64,000 bases of DNA from Bin87 sp965204685 (GTDB taxonomy: Bacteria > Chloroflexota > Dehalococcoidia > Lucifugimonadales > UBA3495). Below are positions 26,398 through 34,501 of the stretch, piece by piece. The stretch covers positions 4,211,040 to 4,275,039 of the forward strand of contig OZ242004.1 of NCBI GenBank assembly GCA_965204685.1. The letters are read 5' to 3'. The translations under genes were made by a program, and so were the position numbers. The notes below the pieces were generated by a model. It did no database searches, had not been told where the DNA came from, and was given only the letters and a program-made list of their open reading frames with translations. Positions within the stretch are counted from its first letter, which is position 1. Every line of letters starts with the position of its first letter.

Positions 26398-26408
26398 CAA
26401 AATAGGTG

Positions 26409-26440
26409 CCGCTGGCGGTAATCGAACCAACCGCCAGCGG
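26409..26440 (+). terminator. Hairpin after the 26032-26397 gene
   Basis: CCGCTGGCGGT (26409-26419) pairs perfectly with ACCGCCAGCGG (26430-26440). No U-tract. It sits between plus-strand genes and the following minus-strand run and may end both transcripts. Confidence 0.5.
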
Positions 26441-26534
26441 TGCCAGCCACTAATCTGGACTCTGGATGATCAAAGTTGGTGAAAATTAACATTCAGCACC
26501 CGCTGGGCCAAGTCCATCTTGACCTCGGCGTAGA

Positions 26535-26612
26535 CCTCCGCGTGCCGGGAACCCCGGTTGTCGGTCCAGCGTCGGTGTTGCCGCTGGGTGAACCCCTCCG
26601 CGTGTGGGGAAG
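26535..26612. repeat. Two similar units spaced exactly 60 bp (CRISPR-like, degenerate)
   Basis: CCTCCGCGTG followed after two bases by GGGAA occurs at 26535-26551 and again at 26595-26611. The second is close in look to type I-E repeats (CCCC, CGCG-like centre, GGGG). There are only two units, no leader and no cas genes, so this may be chance or a relic. Confidence 0.25.
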
Positions 26613-26641
26613 CTGCCCGTGCGGGCCGCCTGTTCCGTATG

Positions 26642-26872
26642 TCAGCCCCTCATGAAGGTGAGGGGGCGGTCGTCGCCCAGGGAGGCCGTGTGGCGCTCGG
26701 CCTCGCTTCGGGCTCCGTCGATGCCGCTGTTCCCGGCGGGATAGGATACCCGCCAGCGGGGCGTCCTCCGGTCCAGGTGGACCTGCATGATTTCGTTCCC
26801 GTCCTGGTCGGTGCAGCGATAGGACGGTCCGATGCTGGTCGACCAGACGTAGTTTGTCGCGTTTGTGGCCAT
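26642..26872 (-). CDS. Small hypothetical protein
   Basis: A 76-residue protein. I start at the ATG at 26872 because CGGAGA precedes it; the longer frame upstream reads through the next gene. It has aromatic residues near the start ('NYVWSTSIGPSYRC') and a basic centre 'LDRRTPRWRVSY'. It belongs to a minus-strand run of small genes (26.6-28.9 kb). Unknown role. Confidence 0.5.
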   Translation of the reverse strand: MATNATNYVWSTSIGPSYRCTDQDGNEIMQVHLDRRTPRWRVSYPAGNSGIDGARSEAERHTASLGDDRPLTFMRG

Positions 26873-26928
26873 CTCGTTCTCCGGGGCGTTTGGTGGTTTC
26901 CGGCTTGTCGTCGCCTGGTGTGGGGGCG

Positions 26929-27399
26929 CTAGATCCACACGGGGGCTTCCACTTTGCCCGCCGTTCGTTGGTAGCTTCGGGTCCAGCCCTGCCACACGGC
27001 GCCTTGCCAGGTGAGTTGGGGGATCTTGCACAGGAGTTCCAGGATCACGTCATCCGGGGACGCGATGGCAACCTCGGCGTAGACAAACGCGACGTTGGCC
27101 TCTCTTCGCCGGTCGTCGGGGTCAGTCCTCACCGATTGTCCCAGCTGGAGCAGTTCCTGGATTTCCTCTTCTCGGGGGTCGCCGTGCAGGCGGCACTCGC
27201 CGCGCCAGGTGGAGTACTGCTTGTCTATCTTCCAGTGCTCCGGGTCGCCAGGGGAGTAGTCTTCGTCGGGTTCATCGAAGAGGACCTCGTTGACGCGGAT
27301 GACGAGCATGTCGCGGTCGCCGGCGGTGTAGGTGTAGACCTCGGAGTGGTCGCGTTCGAGTCCGTCTTCCCAACCGGTGCGTCCTTGCGTGGGGGTCAT
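26929..27399 (-). CDS. Hypothetical acidic protein
   Basis: A 156-residue protein with ACAGGAGATG upstream of its ATG. It opens with a polar segment and 'MLVIRVNEVLFDEPDEDYSPGD', then 'WRGECRLHGDPREEEIQELLQLGQ', and the C-terminus is Trp-rich ('WQGAVWQGWTRSYQR'). No recognised domain. It sits between two other small minus-strand genes with gaps under 60 bases, suggesting one operon. Confidence 0.5.
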   Translation of the reverse strand: MTPTQGRTGWEDGLERDHSEVYTYTAGDRDMLVIRVNEVLFDEPDEDYSPGDPEHWKIDKQYSTWRGECRLHGDPREEEIQELLQLGQSVRTDPDDRRREANVAFVYAEVAIASPDDVILELLCKIPQLTWQGAVWQGWTRSYQRTAGKVEAPVWI

Positions 27400-27438
27400 C
27401 GGTCGTTCATCTCCTGTTGTTTGCTTCCGGATGTTTGT

Positions 27439-27729
27439 TCATGCCCGGGCCGGCGTGCGGCACCGTGATGGCTCCTGCTGGTTGCTGAAGATGCTGTTGC
27501 CGCCGCAGTGTTCGGTGTCGCGTCCGCAGGTCGCACAGGTGTCGATGTTGTCGGCGATGTAGGTGCAGCTCTGGGCGTGGGCTCCGCTGATCACCATTCC
27601 GCAGTTCTCGTGCTCCGTGACGGTGAAACCGCCACCGCAGGGGCATGCTCTGGTGGTGGCGTGGACGATGGCGCCGCACCAGCAGGTTGCTTGGGTCGGC
27701 TGTCCGGTTTCTGTGGCCTTGGCGTTCAT
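27439..27729 (-). CDS. Small cysteine-rich, likely zinc-binding protein
   Basis: A 96-residue protein with 'CWCGAIVHATTRACPCGGG' and 'DTCATCGRDTEHCGGN', giving at least four CxC/CxxC clusters. Such density suggests two zinc sites. The ATG at 27729 is chosen because Cys-rich homology-like sequence starts there; the ribosome site is weak. Part of the minus-strand run of small genes. Confidence 0.5.
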   Translation of the reverse strand: MNAKATETGQPTQATCWCGAIVHATTRACPCGGGFTVTEHENCGMVISGAHAQSCTYIADNIDTCATCGRDTEHCGGNSIFSNQQEPSRCRTPARA

Positions 27730-27865
27730 TGGGTCTGGTGCTGCCTGGGGTGGTGACCGGCGCTTTGCCCGAGTTCTTTGAGCGCTGCCGGCTTGTTGGC
27801 GTCCTTGCCAGTGTAATGTCGGCTCTGTACGGTGGCAAAGGCTTGGTGACACGGTTTCCCTTTGC

Positions 27866-28408
27866 TCATTCTGCCGGGGCTGCCGAGCCGTCTTGGGCGT
27901 GCCAGCGCAGGCCGTGCAGGGGGCAGGTGACGATGCCCTGTGCGTCGGGCATCTCGTGGGAGAGGTCGGCGCCCCGGTGGGGGCATACCCGGCCGGGCAG
28001 CAGGCGGGCGTCCTGGTAGGCTTTGGAAAGCGCCGGCAGCCAGTAGGGCGGCCGCTCTGGATACGGCGGGAAGGGACTGTAGTAGGTCTTGCTGACGCAT
28101 TTCAGGAAGGCGGTCTTCGGAAGGTCCTTGGCGCTCAGGGCGTCTTCCAGTTCCGTCGGGCCCGAGCCGTCGCCGGGGTACACGGTGGCGATCACCAGGT
28201 CGTGGGGGGCGTTCTTGCCGAAGTCCAGGATCAGGTCCCGCTGTCTTTGGTCGAGAAAGCGCCAGTCGATGTGCAGGTGTACCGGCTTGAACCCGATGAA
28301 CTTCTCGTCGTCGTGTGGTTTTCCGATGACTGGGACCCATTCGGGTGGTGTCGTGCTGCTCAGGGAGGCCCTGACGCAGACGGTCTGGTACCGGTTGCCC
28401 GCGATCAT
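27866..28408 (-). CDS. Rieske-type [2Fe-2S] domain protein
   Basis: A 180-residue protein. The C-terminal part has 'CPHRGADLS' and 'TCPLHGLRW', that is CxH-x(n)-CxxH, the iron-sulfur ligand set of Rieske domains. The N-terminal 110 residues ('LHIDWRFLDQRQRDLILDFG' region) match no domain I know. The start at 28408 is chosen because AGGAG lies six bases before it; other ATGs lie upstream. A Rieske protein is unexpected in a run of phage-like small genes. It could act in electron transfer or be a remnant of an oxygenase, but no partner reductase is present. Confidence 0.7.
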   Translation of the reverse strand: MIAGNRYQTVCVRASLSSTTPPEWVPVIGKPHDDEKFIGFKPVHLHIDWRFLDQRQRDLILDFGKNAPHDLVIATVYPGDGSGPTELEDALSAKDLPKTAFLKCVSKTYYSPFPPYPERPPYWLPALSKAYQDARLLPGRVCPHRGADLSHEMPDAQGIVTCPLHGLRWHAQDGSAAPAE

Positions 28409-28526
28409 GCGCATCTCCTGTCTTTCGGTTGCCGCCATGCCTTCGCAGCAGGCGGTCTCTTTGGAACTCCCCGGCATGTCTGTGCTGGCGTCGGCGGCAT
28501 TTGGTCTCCCGACTGGCAGGGGACGA

Positions 28527-28949
28527 TCATGTGATGGCCCAGGTTTGCAGCAGGACGATGTTGAGTTCAGCGTCCTCGGTGATGCCGACCAACGCGGTGT
28601 CGGTGGTGTCGTGGCCGACCCAGATGGGCATGTCTTTGTCGATCAGGAGGTCGCTGAATTCGGACGGGACGGTTCTGTTCAGCCAGGGACGGATGGCTTC
28701 CAGCATGTTCTCGACGGTCGGGGGCGCTCCCTGGGCAGTGTATTCGATGGAGACGTTGTCGGGGTATCCTTTGTAATGGCGAAACGGCGGCTGGTTCGGT
28801 TTCAGCAGTGGGTGCAGGCCGAACGTGAACCTGACCTCTGCGTCCTGGTAGCATTTTTCGAGGGTTGCCACCAGTTCTCCGAACGTCATCTGCTGGATGC
28901 GGACGAAGCCGCGGCTGCGGGCCTCGGTGCTTCTTCGCTGTGGGGTCAT
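28527..28949 (-). CDS. Hypothetical protein of a phage/plasmid-borne type
   Basis: A 140-residue protein. 'MTFGELVATLEKCYQDAEVRF' followed by a Gly-Tyr segment ('HYKGYPDNVSIEYT') and a late 'DKDMPIWVGHD' recalls a family of small proteins in actinophages and plasmids with the same order (helix, Tyr-Arg-Gly-Tyr turn, strand pair). Their role is unknown. The start could also be the internal ATG at about 28889, before 'TFGEL'. Last gene of the minus-strand run before the inverted duplication. Confidence 0.5.
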   Translation of the reverse strand: MTPQRRSTEARSRGFVRIQQMTFGELVATLEKCYQDAEVRFTFGLHPLLKPNQPPFRHYKGYPDNVSIEYTAQGAPPTVENMLEAIRPWLNRTVPSEFSDLLIDKDMPIWVGHDTTDTALVGITEDAELNIVLLQTWAIT

Positions 28950-28965
28950 GATCTTCGCCCGGTTG

Positions 28966-29748
28966 TGTGGGCTTTGGGCTACTACCGCGTGGGTACGGTT
29001 CCTCAGACAATCAAACGGCTATTGCGTTGAAGACCTTGCGGTTGGCGCCGGTTCACCAGTGGCATTGGGTTGTTTTCACTGATCCATGACCGGCGCTCAT
29101 TGAAGATCAGCAGTTTCGCTGGTAGCTATTGTCAGGTTGACCATCACGCTGGTTGTCGTGTGTCGGCCGTGGTGCGGGTTCGGGATTCCCATGCTTGGAT
29201 TTTTCCCGCAGTTCCTGCAGGATGCTGCGCGTGGAGTCAAGCTTTGCCTGCCGGATGATGGGATGCTCCCCCGGCGTGCGGTCATCATCGCCGTTTTCCA
29301 TTCGCTCGACCAACTGGGCGAACTGCCGCTCGCGGTCCTGCGTGACCAGGTACTGCTTTTCATTTTCGATCATGGTAGCAACCTCAGGTCAATGGCGATG
29401 ATGCCTTTGGGTGTGTCTTCCTGGTCGGCTTGGAAGAATTCCAGATGGGTTTTGCCGCGTTCGTCTGCCTCCCAGTCGGCGGGGAACAGTTCGCCCATGA
29501 AGGTCATTTTCTGTGCCGTGCGGCGGTGGTCGAATACCAGCAACGCTGGGTGCAGCAGGAAGGGTGTCACGCCTGCCGTGTCCCACGCCACGTCGTAGTC
29601 GTTCGGCAGTTGTTTGCTGGTGGCGAAGCCCCCGTCGATGTAGCCGTTCTGCATCCCGCTTGTCGCAGGTTCCGCAGTGCGTCGAGCATGCCGGCGAGTA
29701 GTCGTGTCCGGCGTTCGTTGGTTCCCAATCGTTCTGGGATTTCCTGCC
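28966..29748 (-). repeat. Inverted duplication, copy B (partner at 21006-21785)
   Basis: Reverse-complement copy of 21006-21785. Recombination between the two copies would invert the roughly 7.2 kb between them. Confidence 0.9.
29107..29373 (-). CDS. Small HTH-type antitoxin-like protein, copy B
   Basis: Its 88 residues are identical to those encoded at 21382-21648. It overlaps the end of the frameshifted MNT-like gene by ATGA, so it depends on a partner whose frame is broken here. It could still be made from its own start. Confidence 0.6.
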   Translation of the reverse strand: MIENEKQYLVTQDRERQFAQLVERMENGDDDRTPGEHPIIRQAKLDSTRSILQELREKSKHGNPEPAPRPTHDNQRDGQPDNSYQRNC

Positions 29749-29806
29749 ATGTGGCGTAGTAAATCCCGGAGGGTAGGTAGCCGTTGGGCTGGAATGGGGG
29801 GATCAT
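29370..29806 (-). pseudogene. MNT-like (DUF6932-type) gene, copy B, frameshifted
   Basis: The N-terminal frame from an ATG at 29806 encodes 'IPPFQPNGYLPSGIYYATW' and so on, which copy A lacks. Near 29640-29655 one base is missing relative to copy A (GGC-TAC against GGCGTAC), after which the frame changes and the core 'YIDGGFATSKQLPNDYDVAWD' continues in another frame to 29370. Hence copy A has lost its start and copy B its frame, so neither copy is fully intact. Confidence 0.75.
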
Positions 29807-29950
29807 GTTCTCCGCTTTGTTTGACCGTCCTGTGACGGGATTCTATGACTCGCAGTTGTAGTTCGCAACGTGCATCGCGTTTTCTCCAGGTTCGATTCCG
29901 TCGAAGTTCCCAATGAAAGGCTGGGCGGAATGAACCGTTCGTTCCCTCCG

Positions 29951-30006
29951 GTGAGGTGGCGGGACTTGAACCCGCGATCTCCCGTTTGGGATCCGGGCGC
30001 TCTGCC
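29951..30006 (-). tRNA. tRNA 3' fragment (possible attachment-site remnant)
   Basis: On the minus strand, the end of a D-arm (GGCAGAGCG), an anticodon arm with loop ATCCCAA (anticodon CCC, Gly, if the loop is read this way), a perfect T-arm (GCGGG TTCAAGT CCCGC) and the acceptor 3' strand CACCTCAC follow in order. The 5' acceptor strand and D-stem are missing: the upstream bases do not pair. A tRNA cut in this way is typical of integration at tRNA 3' ends. It is not a functional tRNA. Confidence 0.65.
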
Positions 30007-30033
30007 ATGCTGGCTGCGTATCGTTTTCAGAAC

Positions 30034-30411
30034 TCACGACGCCGGCGGCAACGGGATCGGCTTCTTGTCCTGCGTTGGCGTTCGATTTACCGGCAGGGGC
30101 AGCAGGGTCGGCATCTCGCCGTTTTGGTAGGCCTGCTCGATCTGCGGTCCCATCCAGTCTCCGGCCGTGCTGTTGTCCGGCAGGACCATGTAGGCCAGAA
30201 ATTCGTCGTCGAACGTGGTGACGTCTGCCGCGACTGATTCCAACTTGGCCCTCACGATGAGCAGCAACGAGCGCCATTTTTCGCGGCAGGCCTGTTCGTA
30301 GGTTTCGTCCCACTGCTTCGTGGAGCACTCTCGCGGGGGCTTGTGCTTGGTGTAGCGAAGTTCCTCGGGGTCCGGCATCGGCAGTACGATTCGAATCCGG
30401 CGCCGGTTCAT
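30034..30411 (-). CDS. Hypothetical protein
   Basis: A 125-residue protein beginning with a basic strand ('MNRRRIRIVLPMP'), followed by a helical part ('WDETYEQACREKWRSLLLIVRAKLES' region) and ending Pro-rich. It stops 28 bases before the tRNA fragment. No family is recognised. The ribosome site is weak, so the start is uncertain. Confidence 0.5.
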   Translation of the reverse strand: MNRRRIRIVLPMPDPEELRYTKHKPPRECSTKQWDETYEQACREKWRSLLLIVRAKLESVAADVTTFDDEFLAYMVLPDNSTAGDWMGPQIEQAYQNGEMPTLLPLPVNRTPTQDKKPIPLPPAS

Positions 30412-30748
30412 GTGGAACTCTATCCCGGCATAGTTCCGCTCTTCCGCGAAGCCGAAGCCGTTGAGCGTGCCGTATCGTCGCAGGGTTGGAAACTGTTGGA
30501 GGTTTGGTAGTTGATGGTGGTTTTTGGTGGTTTATAGTCAGTCCGCGTCGTCGTTGCCGGGCTGTGCAGCGCGTAAGTCGTGGCGCTGGTACCATGTAGC
30601 CATGGTAAACCCAGAGGTACACAGTGGGTTGCGGGAACAGTTTGCCGGCGTTCAATGGCCGGGACGTCTCGTCAGCAACGCCGGCGGCGGAATCGATAGC
30701 GGTCATGACCCGGGCTCCCGGACGGGCGGTTGCGCGGATGGAACGCGC
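30412..30748. other. No gene recognised
   Basis: No frame with a good start or protein-like composition. The plus-strand frame over the next gene is a shadow of the minus-strand pseudogene there. Confidence 0.5.
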
Positions 30749-31062
30749 CTACAACCCCAGCGCCTGCGCTTCCAGCCGGGCCAGATCCTCGTCTTCCTGG
30801 GCGGAGAGGCCGCTGACGCCGATGGCGCCCAAAACCAGGTCGGTCTCTGGGTCTCGCACCACGACGGCGCCCTGCACGGCCACCAGCTGGGGGTCGCCAA
30901 AGTCGGCGATGTTGCGACCCTCGTTTTCAGCCGCTGGGCGTCGGCGTCGGCGTCGGAGCCGGACATGGCGGAGGTGTAGGCCTTGCTCACGGCCATGCGC
31001 TGGGGCAGGGCGCGGCAGTTGTCCATGAGAGGCCATCGTGGGATGCGACGGCGGGGATGCAT
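30749..31062 (-). pseudogene. GlcG/HbpS-family (heme-binding-like) protein, frameshifted
   Basis: The 5' part in one frame has 'MAVSKAYTSAM' and the 3' part in another has 'GRNIADFGDPQLVAVQGAVVV', 'LGAIGVSGLSAQEDEDLARL'. The Gly-rich 'GAIGVSG...EDE' end is typical of GlcG/HbpS. The family binds heme or acts in glycolate-linked roles of uncertain nature. One frameshift around 30930-30950 and loss of the usual N-terminus make it inactive. Confidence 0.7.
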
Positions 31063-31635
31063 GACGCCGGCATTCTACACGGGGGCCACGCCGGGCGGCA
31101 ACGAAGCTGATCAGGGTGTATCCGATATTCCCCGCTCACCACCACCTCCGGCCTGCCGTGAGCCACTCTCCTGACGCATCCGGCGTTGCTGTGAGCCATA
31201 TCTGCCCAATCGCGCAACGTGCGAACACAATGCAACCCTATGACGGTTATCCTTGCAATGCACCGACCCTGATGCAAGGAACCTTGCGATGCGAGCGGCA
31301 CAATGCAACCCTGTAGCGGTTATCCTTGCAATTCCCGAGGCTGCGGGACCGTCCACGTGGGGAAAATCGCGACGTCCCGGTGGCGACTGCTCTTGAAAGT
31401 GTTGCCGGAATCGGTGCAGGACGTCCTTGCCCCACAGCGTTCCGGGATATCCGGAGCGCAACGCGGGTGAATTTCCCATCTGGCACTGACCGAACTGCGC
31501 AGTCCATGATGTCGTGTCCGGCGCCTCATCGCTCCAGCGCTGGCCGGCAACAGGGTGCACTCCGGCTCCCGATGACCACAGCTGTCCGATTTCAGCGGAC
31601 AACCGACAACCGAGGATAACGCCGGCCGCTGTTCC
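31063..31635. other. Non-coding region with direct repeats
   Basis: No frame looks like a gene. It contains the two 35-bp direct repeats listed separately. Confidence 0.5.
31225..31333. repeat. Two 35-bp imperfect direct repeats
   Basis: CACAATGCAACCCTATGACG at 31226 onward and CACAATGCAACCCTGTAGCG at 31299 onward, each followed by GTTATCCTTGCAAT, 73 bp apart. No function is evident. Confidence 0.6.
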
Positions 31636-32010
31636 TCATTGGCCGTCGCGTGGACGACGTACCGCTAGGTCGGGGTTCTCCTGGACGTAGTCCGCCAGGT
31701 TCTCCATCCCCAGTTCCATCTTGCGCGAGGGCCGGATGGACGGGGTCCGGTCGATGAAGTACTCCGTGCCGACCTCCACGGCTCCGCCCAGCGTGTAGCC
31801 CTGGACCACCCAGTCGGGCGGGGGCTCGCAGAAGGCGCCGTCAACGCACTGGAGGACCTGACGGGCGATGCAGTGCTGGTGACGGAACATCTCCAGGGCG
31901 CGGTTGGCGGCGCGGCGCTTTTCATAGCGTTCCGGGCGCCGTTCCATGGACCTGATGACCCCGACGGGGTCGCGCTGGTGGTGCCAGACGTGGAAGTGGA
32001 TATCGGCCAT
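31636..32010 (-). CDS. Hypothetical protein preceded by a palindrome
   Basis: A 124-residue protein from the ATG at 32010 ('MADIHFHVWHHQRDPVGVIRSMERR' in pieces), His-rich at the start and with a C-terminal acidic helix ('LGMENLADYVQENPDL'). I do not know the family. A 16-bp perfect palindrome lies 22 bases before the start. The longer frame upstream crosses that palindrome and is not used. Confidence 0.55.
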   Translation of the reverse strand: MADIHFHVWHHQRDPVGVIRSMERRPERYEKRRAANRALEMFRHQHCIARQVLQCVDGAFCEPPPDWVVQGYTLGGAVEVGTEYFIDRTPSIRPSRKMELGMENLADYVQENPDLAVRRPRDGQ

Positions 32011-32032
32011 GTCAAACCCCCAGCAGTTGCGC

Positions 32033-32048
32033 GGGTACAATTGTACCC
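32033..32048. promoter_or_regulatory. 16-bp perfect palindrome, possible operator
   Basis: GGGTACAATTGTACCC, upstream of the minus-strand gene 31636-32010. Its GTAC arms resemble the recurring TGTAC motif of this region. Confidence 0.4.
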
Positions 32049-32258
32049 TACGAAACTGCCATGGAAACGGCTTGCCGTAATGGAGGTTGCGCGAACCAAT
32101 TGTATTATCAGTCATGGACGGAGAGCGCCCACGCCAGCCATCTCGACGGCGCATGCCCAGCACCATTTATGACTTCCAAATCAATTGCTTTCGGGAGCCG
32201 GCCTCAACAACACCGGTCAAATCTGGCGGGGCATCCGGATCGATGATGACCTCGTTTA

Positions 32259-33188
32259 GAACCCCTAACAGAAAGAGGTCAAGCGTCGGAAGCAGATGAT
32301 TGAGCAGCCCAGGGACAGGAAGGCTTCATGGATGTCAGCACGGTGCTCGTAGCGCACCCGTAGCCGTCGGAACTGGTGCAACCACCCCAGGGTCCGCTCT
32401 ACCACCCAGCGGTACACTCCCAGCCCGCTGCCATGTGCTGCGCCCCGCCGAGCCAGCGCCGGCGCGATGTGGCGCGTCCGCAATTCCTGGCGATGCTGCC
32501 GCGAGTCATAGGCCCGGTCGGCGTACAGCCGCTGGGGCCGGCGACGGGGTCGGCCCCGTGGACCCCGCACCGGCGGCACCCCGTCCACCAGAGGCAGCAA
32601 CTGGGTTACGTCGTGACGATTGGCGCCGGTCAGGATGGCCGACAGCGGAGTTCCATTGGCTTCGGTGAGCACGTGATGCTTGCTCCCCGGCTTACCTCGA
32701 TCCGTAGGATTGGGGCCGGTCTTTTTCCCCGCCGCCCACGGCTCGCACCGACGCGCTGTCCACGCAAGCCCGCGACCAGTCCAACTGGTCCGCGCTGTGC
32801 AATCGGGACAACAGCGTCTCATGGAGCTGTTCCCACACTCCCGCTTGCTGCCAATCCCGCAGCCGACGCCAACAGGTCATCCCCGAACCGCATCCCATTT
32901 CCTGGGGCAGCATCTCCCAGGGAATGCCGCTCTTCAATACGAACAGAATGCCGGTCAGGGCCTTGCGGTCGTCCAGGGGCTTGCGTCCCGGATTGCGGAA
33001 CCGTCGGGGTTTGGGGCTGGGCAGTAGCGGTTGTACGATCTCCCACAGTTCGTCGCTTACCAAAGGTTTCGCCATCGGGTACGGCCTCCCCTTTCCGTAG
33101 ATATTGCTCCAACGTGCCACAACGGAATGGACTTGCCGCAAGATTAGCCGCCCGATTATGGATTAGCAACCCATTTTGTTAGGGGTTC
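32259..33188 (-). mobile_element. IS5-family insertion sequence
   Basis: Ends GAACCCCTAACA and TGTTAGGGGTTC are perfect inverted copies, and the inverted match extends into flanks TTTA and TAAA, so the target was probably TTTAAA with a TA duplication. Two-frame transposase inside. About 930 bp, right for the IS427-type group. Confidence 0.9.
32265..33075 (-). CDS. IS5-family transposase (two frames, probable programmed frameshift)
   Basis: The first frame starts at an ATG at 33075 after GGGAGG ('MAKPLVSDELWEIVQPLLP') and reaches 'CVDSASVRAVGGGEKDRP', the first catalytic Asp. The second continues at 'AAGKKTGPNPTDRGKPGSKHH' and carries 'YADRAYDSRQH' (second Asp) and 'VERTLGWLHQFRRLRV' (Glu). 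The switch happens at GGGGAAAAAG, a run suited to ribosomal slippage, and many IS5 members of this group are made this way. So it is probably functional. Coordinates join both frames. Confidence 0.85.
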
Positions 33189-33347
33189 TAAAGCCGACCC
33201 TTGTGGGAAGCCACCCAGCTGGGCTCCTCTCAACTACTCGCGAGGATATTCGTCGAATCACGCCCTGCGTACTCTTTCCACAGCAATATACCTGCCGGTA
33301 TGATTGCAGCACGGCTGTACTTTTGGACACACGCACAGTTGTCAGTA

Positions 33348-33366
33348 TGTACCGATGTACATTTGG
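33348..33366 (+). promoter_or_regulatory. TGTAC-N4-GTACA motif upstream of parA
   Basis: TGTACCGATGTACATTTGG, ending ten bases before the parA ATG at 33376. Inverted TGTAC arms suggest an operator, perhaps for autoregulation by the partition proteins. Similar motifs at 38490, 39153, 40167 and 42358. Confidence 0.5.
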
Positions 33367-33375
33367 AGCGAGGCC

Positions 33376-33651
33376 ATGCCGATTATCGCCATCGTCAATC
33401 AGAAAGGGGGCACTGGCAAGACGACCCTTTCAACAAACTTAGCCTGGGCATTCGCGGAAACAGCTTCGGTCCTGCTGTTGGACGCCGACCCCCAGGGCAG
33501 CGCCCAGGACTGGGCTGACAGCCAACTGCAACCTCCTCTGATGAATCTCGAGGTGAAAGGCGCGGAGCCGAACCGACTTATCCAGGAAGTGCGCAGTTCA
33601 GCATTCGACTACGGCTGGGTGATCATTGACGGGCCGCCCGGCATCTCCAGG
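33376..33651 (+). pseudogene. parA: parA, N-terminal part (interrupted by IS21)
   Basis: Ninety-two residues: 'MPIIAIVNQKGGTGKTTLS' with the deviant Walker A KGGTGKT of ParA ATPases, 'LLLDADPQGSAQDW' (motif A') and 'YGWVIIDGPPGIS' (Walker B). ParA partitions plasmids or chromosomes by ATP-dependent patterning on the nucleoid. The frame is cut after codon AGG at 33651, where IS21 has entered. Taking out 33652-37908 joins it in frame to the C-terminal part. Confidence 0.9.
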
Positions 33652-33688
33652 TGTCCCGCGTCAACCAGATTTGCCGAATTGCCGTCGA

Positions 33689-34501
33689 TTAGTTTTGCCG
33701 GTTCACCTCCTCTGACTGGCCCCGCTGCTGTGCTGCATCAGTCCGGTAGCTGGGGACGTCAAACTCGAGGATGACGGCGTGGTGCACTACCCGGTCAATC
33801 GCCGCGGCGGTGGCCATGGGGTTGGCGAAGATGCGCTCCCACTCGGAGAAGACCAGGTTGGACGTGATGCCCAGCGACCTGCGTTCGTAGCGTTCTGCAA
33901 TCAGGGTGAAGAGGACCTCGGACTCCTCGTTGCCCCCGTGTCAAGCACGGGGCAGGCTCTGGGGGAGATAGCCCAGGTCGTCCAGAAGCAGGAAGTCGAA
34001 GTTGTCCAGCTTGCGCAGTTGTCTGGGCAGGGCGAAGTCCCGCTTGGCTGCCAGAAGATCCTGTACCAGGCGGTAGGCTGGGGCGAAGAGGACGGAGTGG
34101 CCGGCTTCCACCAGGCGATGGCCCAGGGCGCAGAGCGCGTGGGTCTTGCCGGTGCCGGGGAGCCCGAAGGCCAGCACGTTGACGCCGTGTTCGACGAAGC
34201 TGCCCTGGGCCAGTTGGTCCATCTGTTGTCTCAGAGCCAGGGGCATCCGGTGGTGATCGAAAGTTTCCCAGGTCTTGCCCGCGGGGAGCTTGGACGCCTG
34301 ACGCAGCCGGTTGATGCGCCGGTGGCGGCGATCCTCGGCTTCCTGCTCCAGCACTTCGAGGAAGGTGGACAGAGCATCGCCGTGGCCAGCCTCGGTGAAA
34401 CGGACCACCGACTGGGCGCCCATGGTGGGCATCTTGAATTGGTGGCAGAGCTCGCCGATGCGCTCCTGCATGACGGCGGTGTCGGTGTCCATCATCCGCA
34501 C
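33689..34501 (-). pseudogene. istB: istB (AAA helper ATPase of IS21), disrupted
   Basis: The N-terminal part reads 'VLAFGLPGTGKTHALCALG' (Walker A) and 'FDFLLLDDLGYLPQ' (Walker B). Right after that, at about 33934-33961, a 27-bp palindromic insertion changes the frame; the normal C-terminus ('ERYERRSLGITSNLVFSEWE') continues in another frame to the stop at 33689. So IstB lacks its C-terminal half and the element cannot transpose unaided. Its start overlaps the end of istA, as usual. Confidence 0.85.
33934..33961. repeat. Palindromic micro-insertion inside istB
   Basis: CCCCGTGTCAAGCACGGGGC followed by AGGCTCTG. The CCCGTG/CACGGG arms form a hairpin. A related unit is at 47175-47201, also inside a transposase gene. 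Confidence 0.6.

Noticed and set aside
26535..26612. CRISPR array
   Set aside because: Only two degenerate units, no leader, no cas genes. Kept as a repeat with low confidence and not called an array.
29951..30006. Functional tRNA gene
   Set aside because: The 5' acceptor strand and D-stem are missing; upstream bases do not pair with CACCTCAC.
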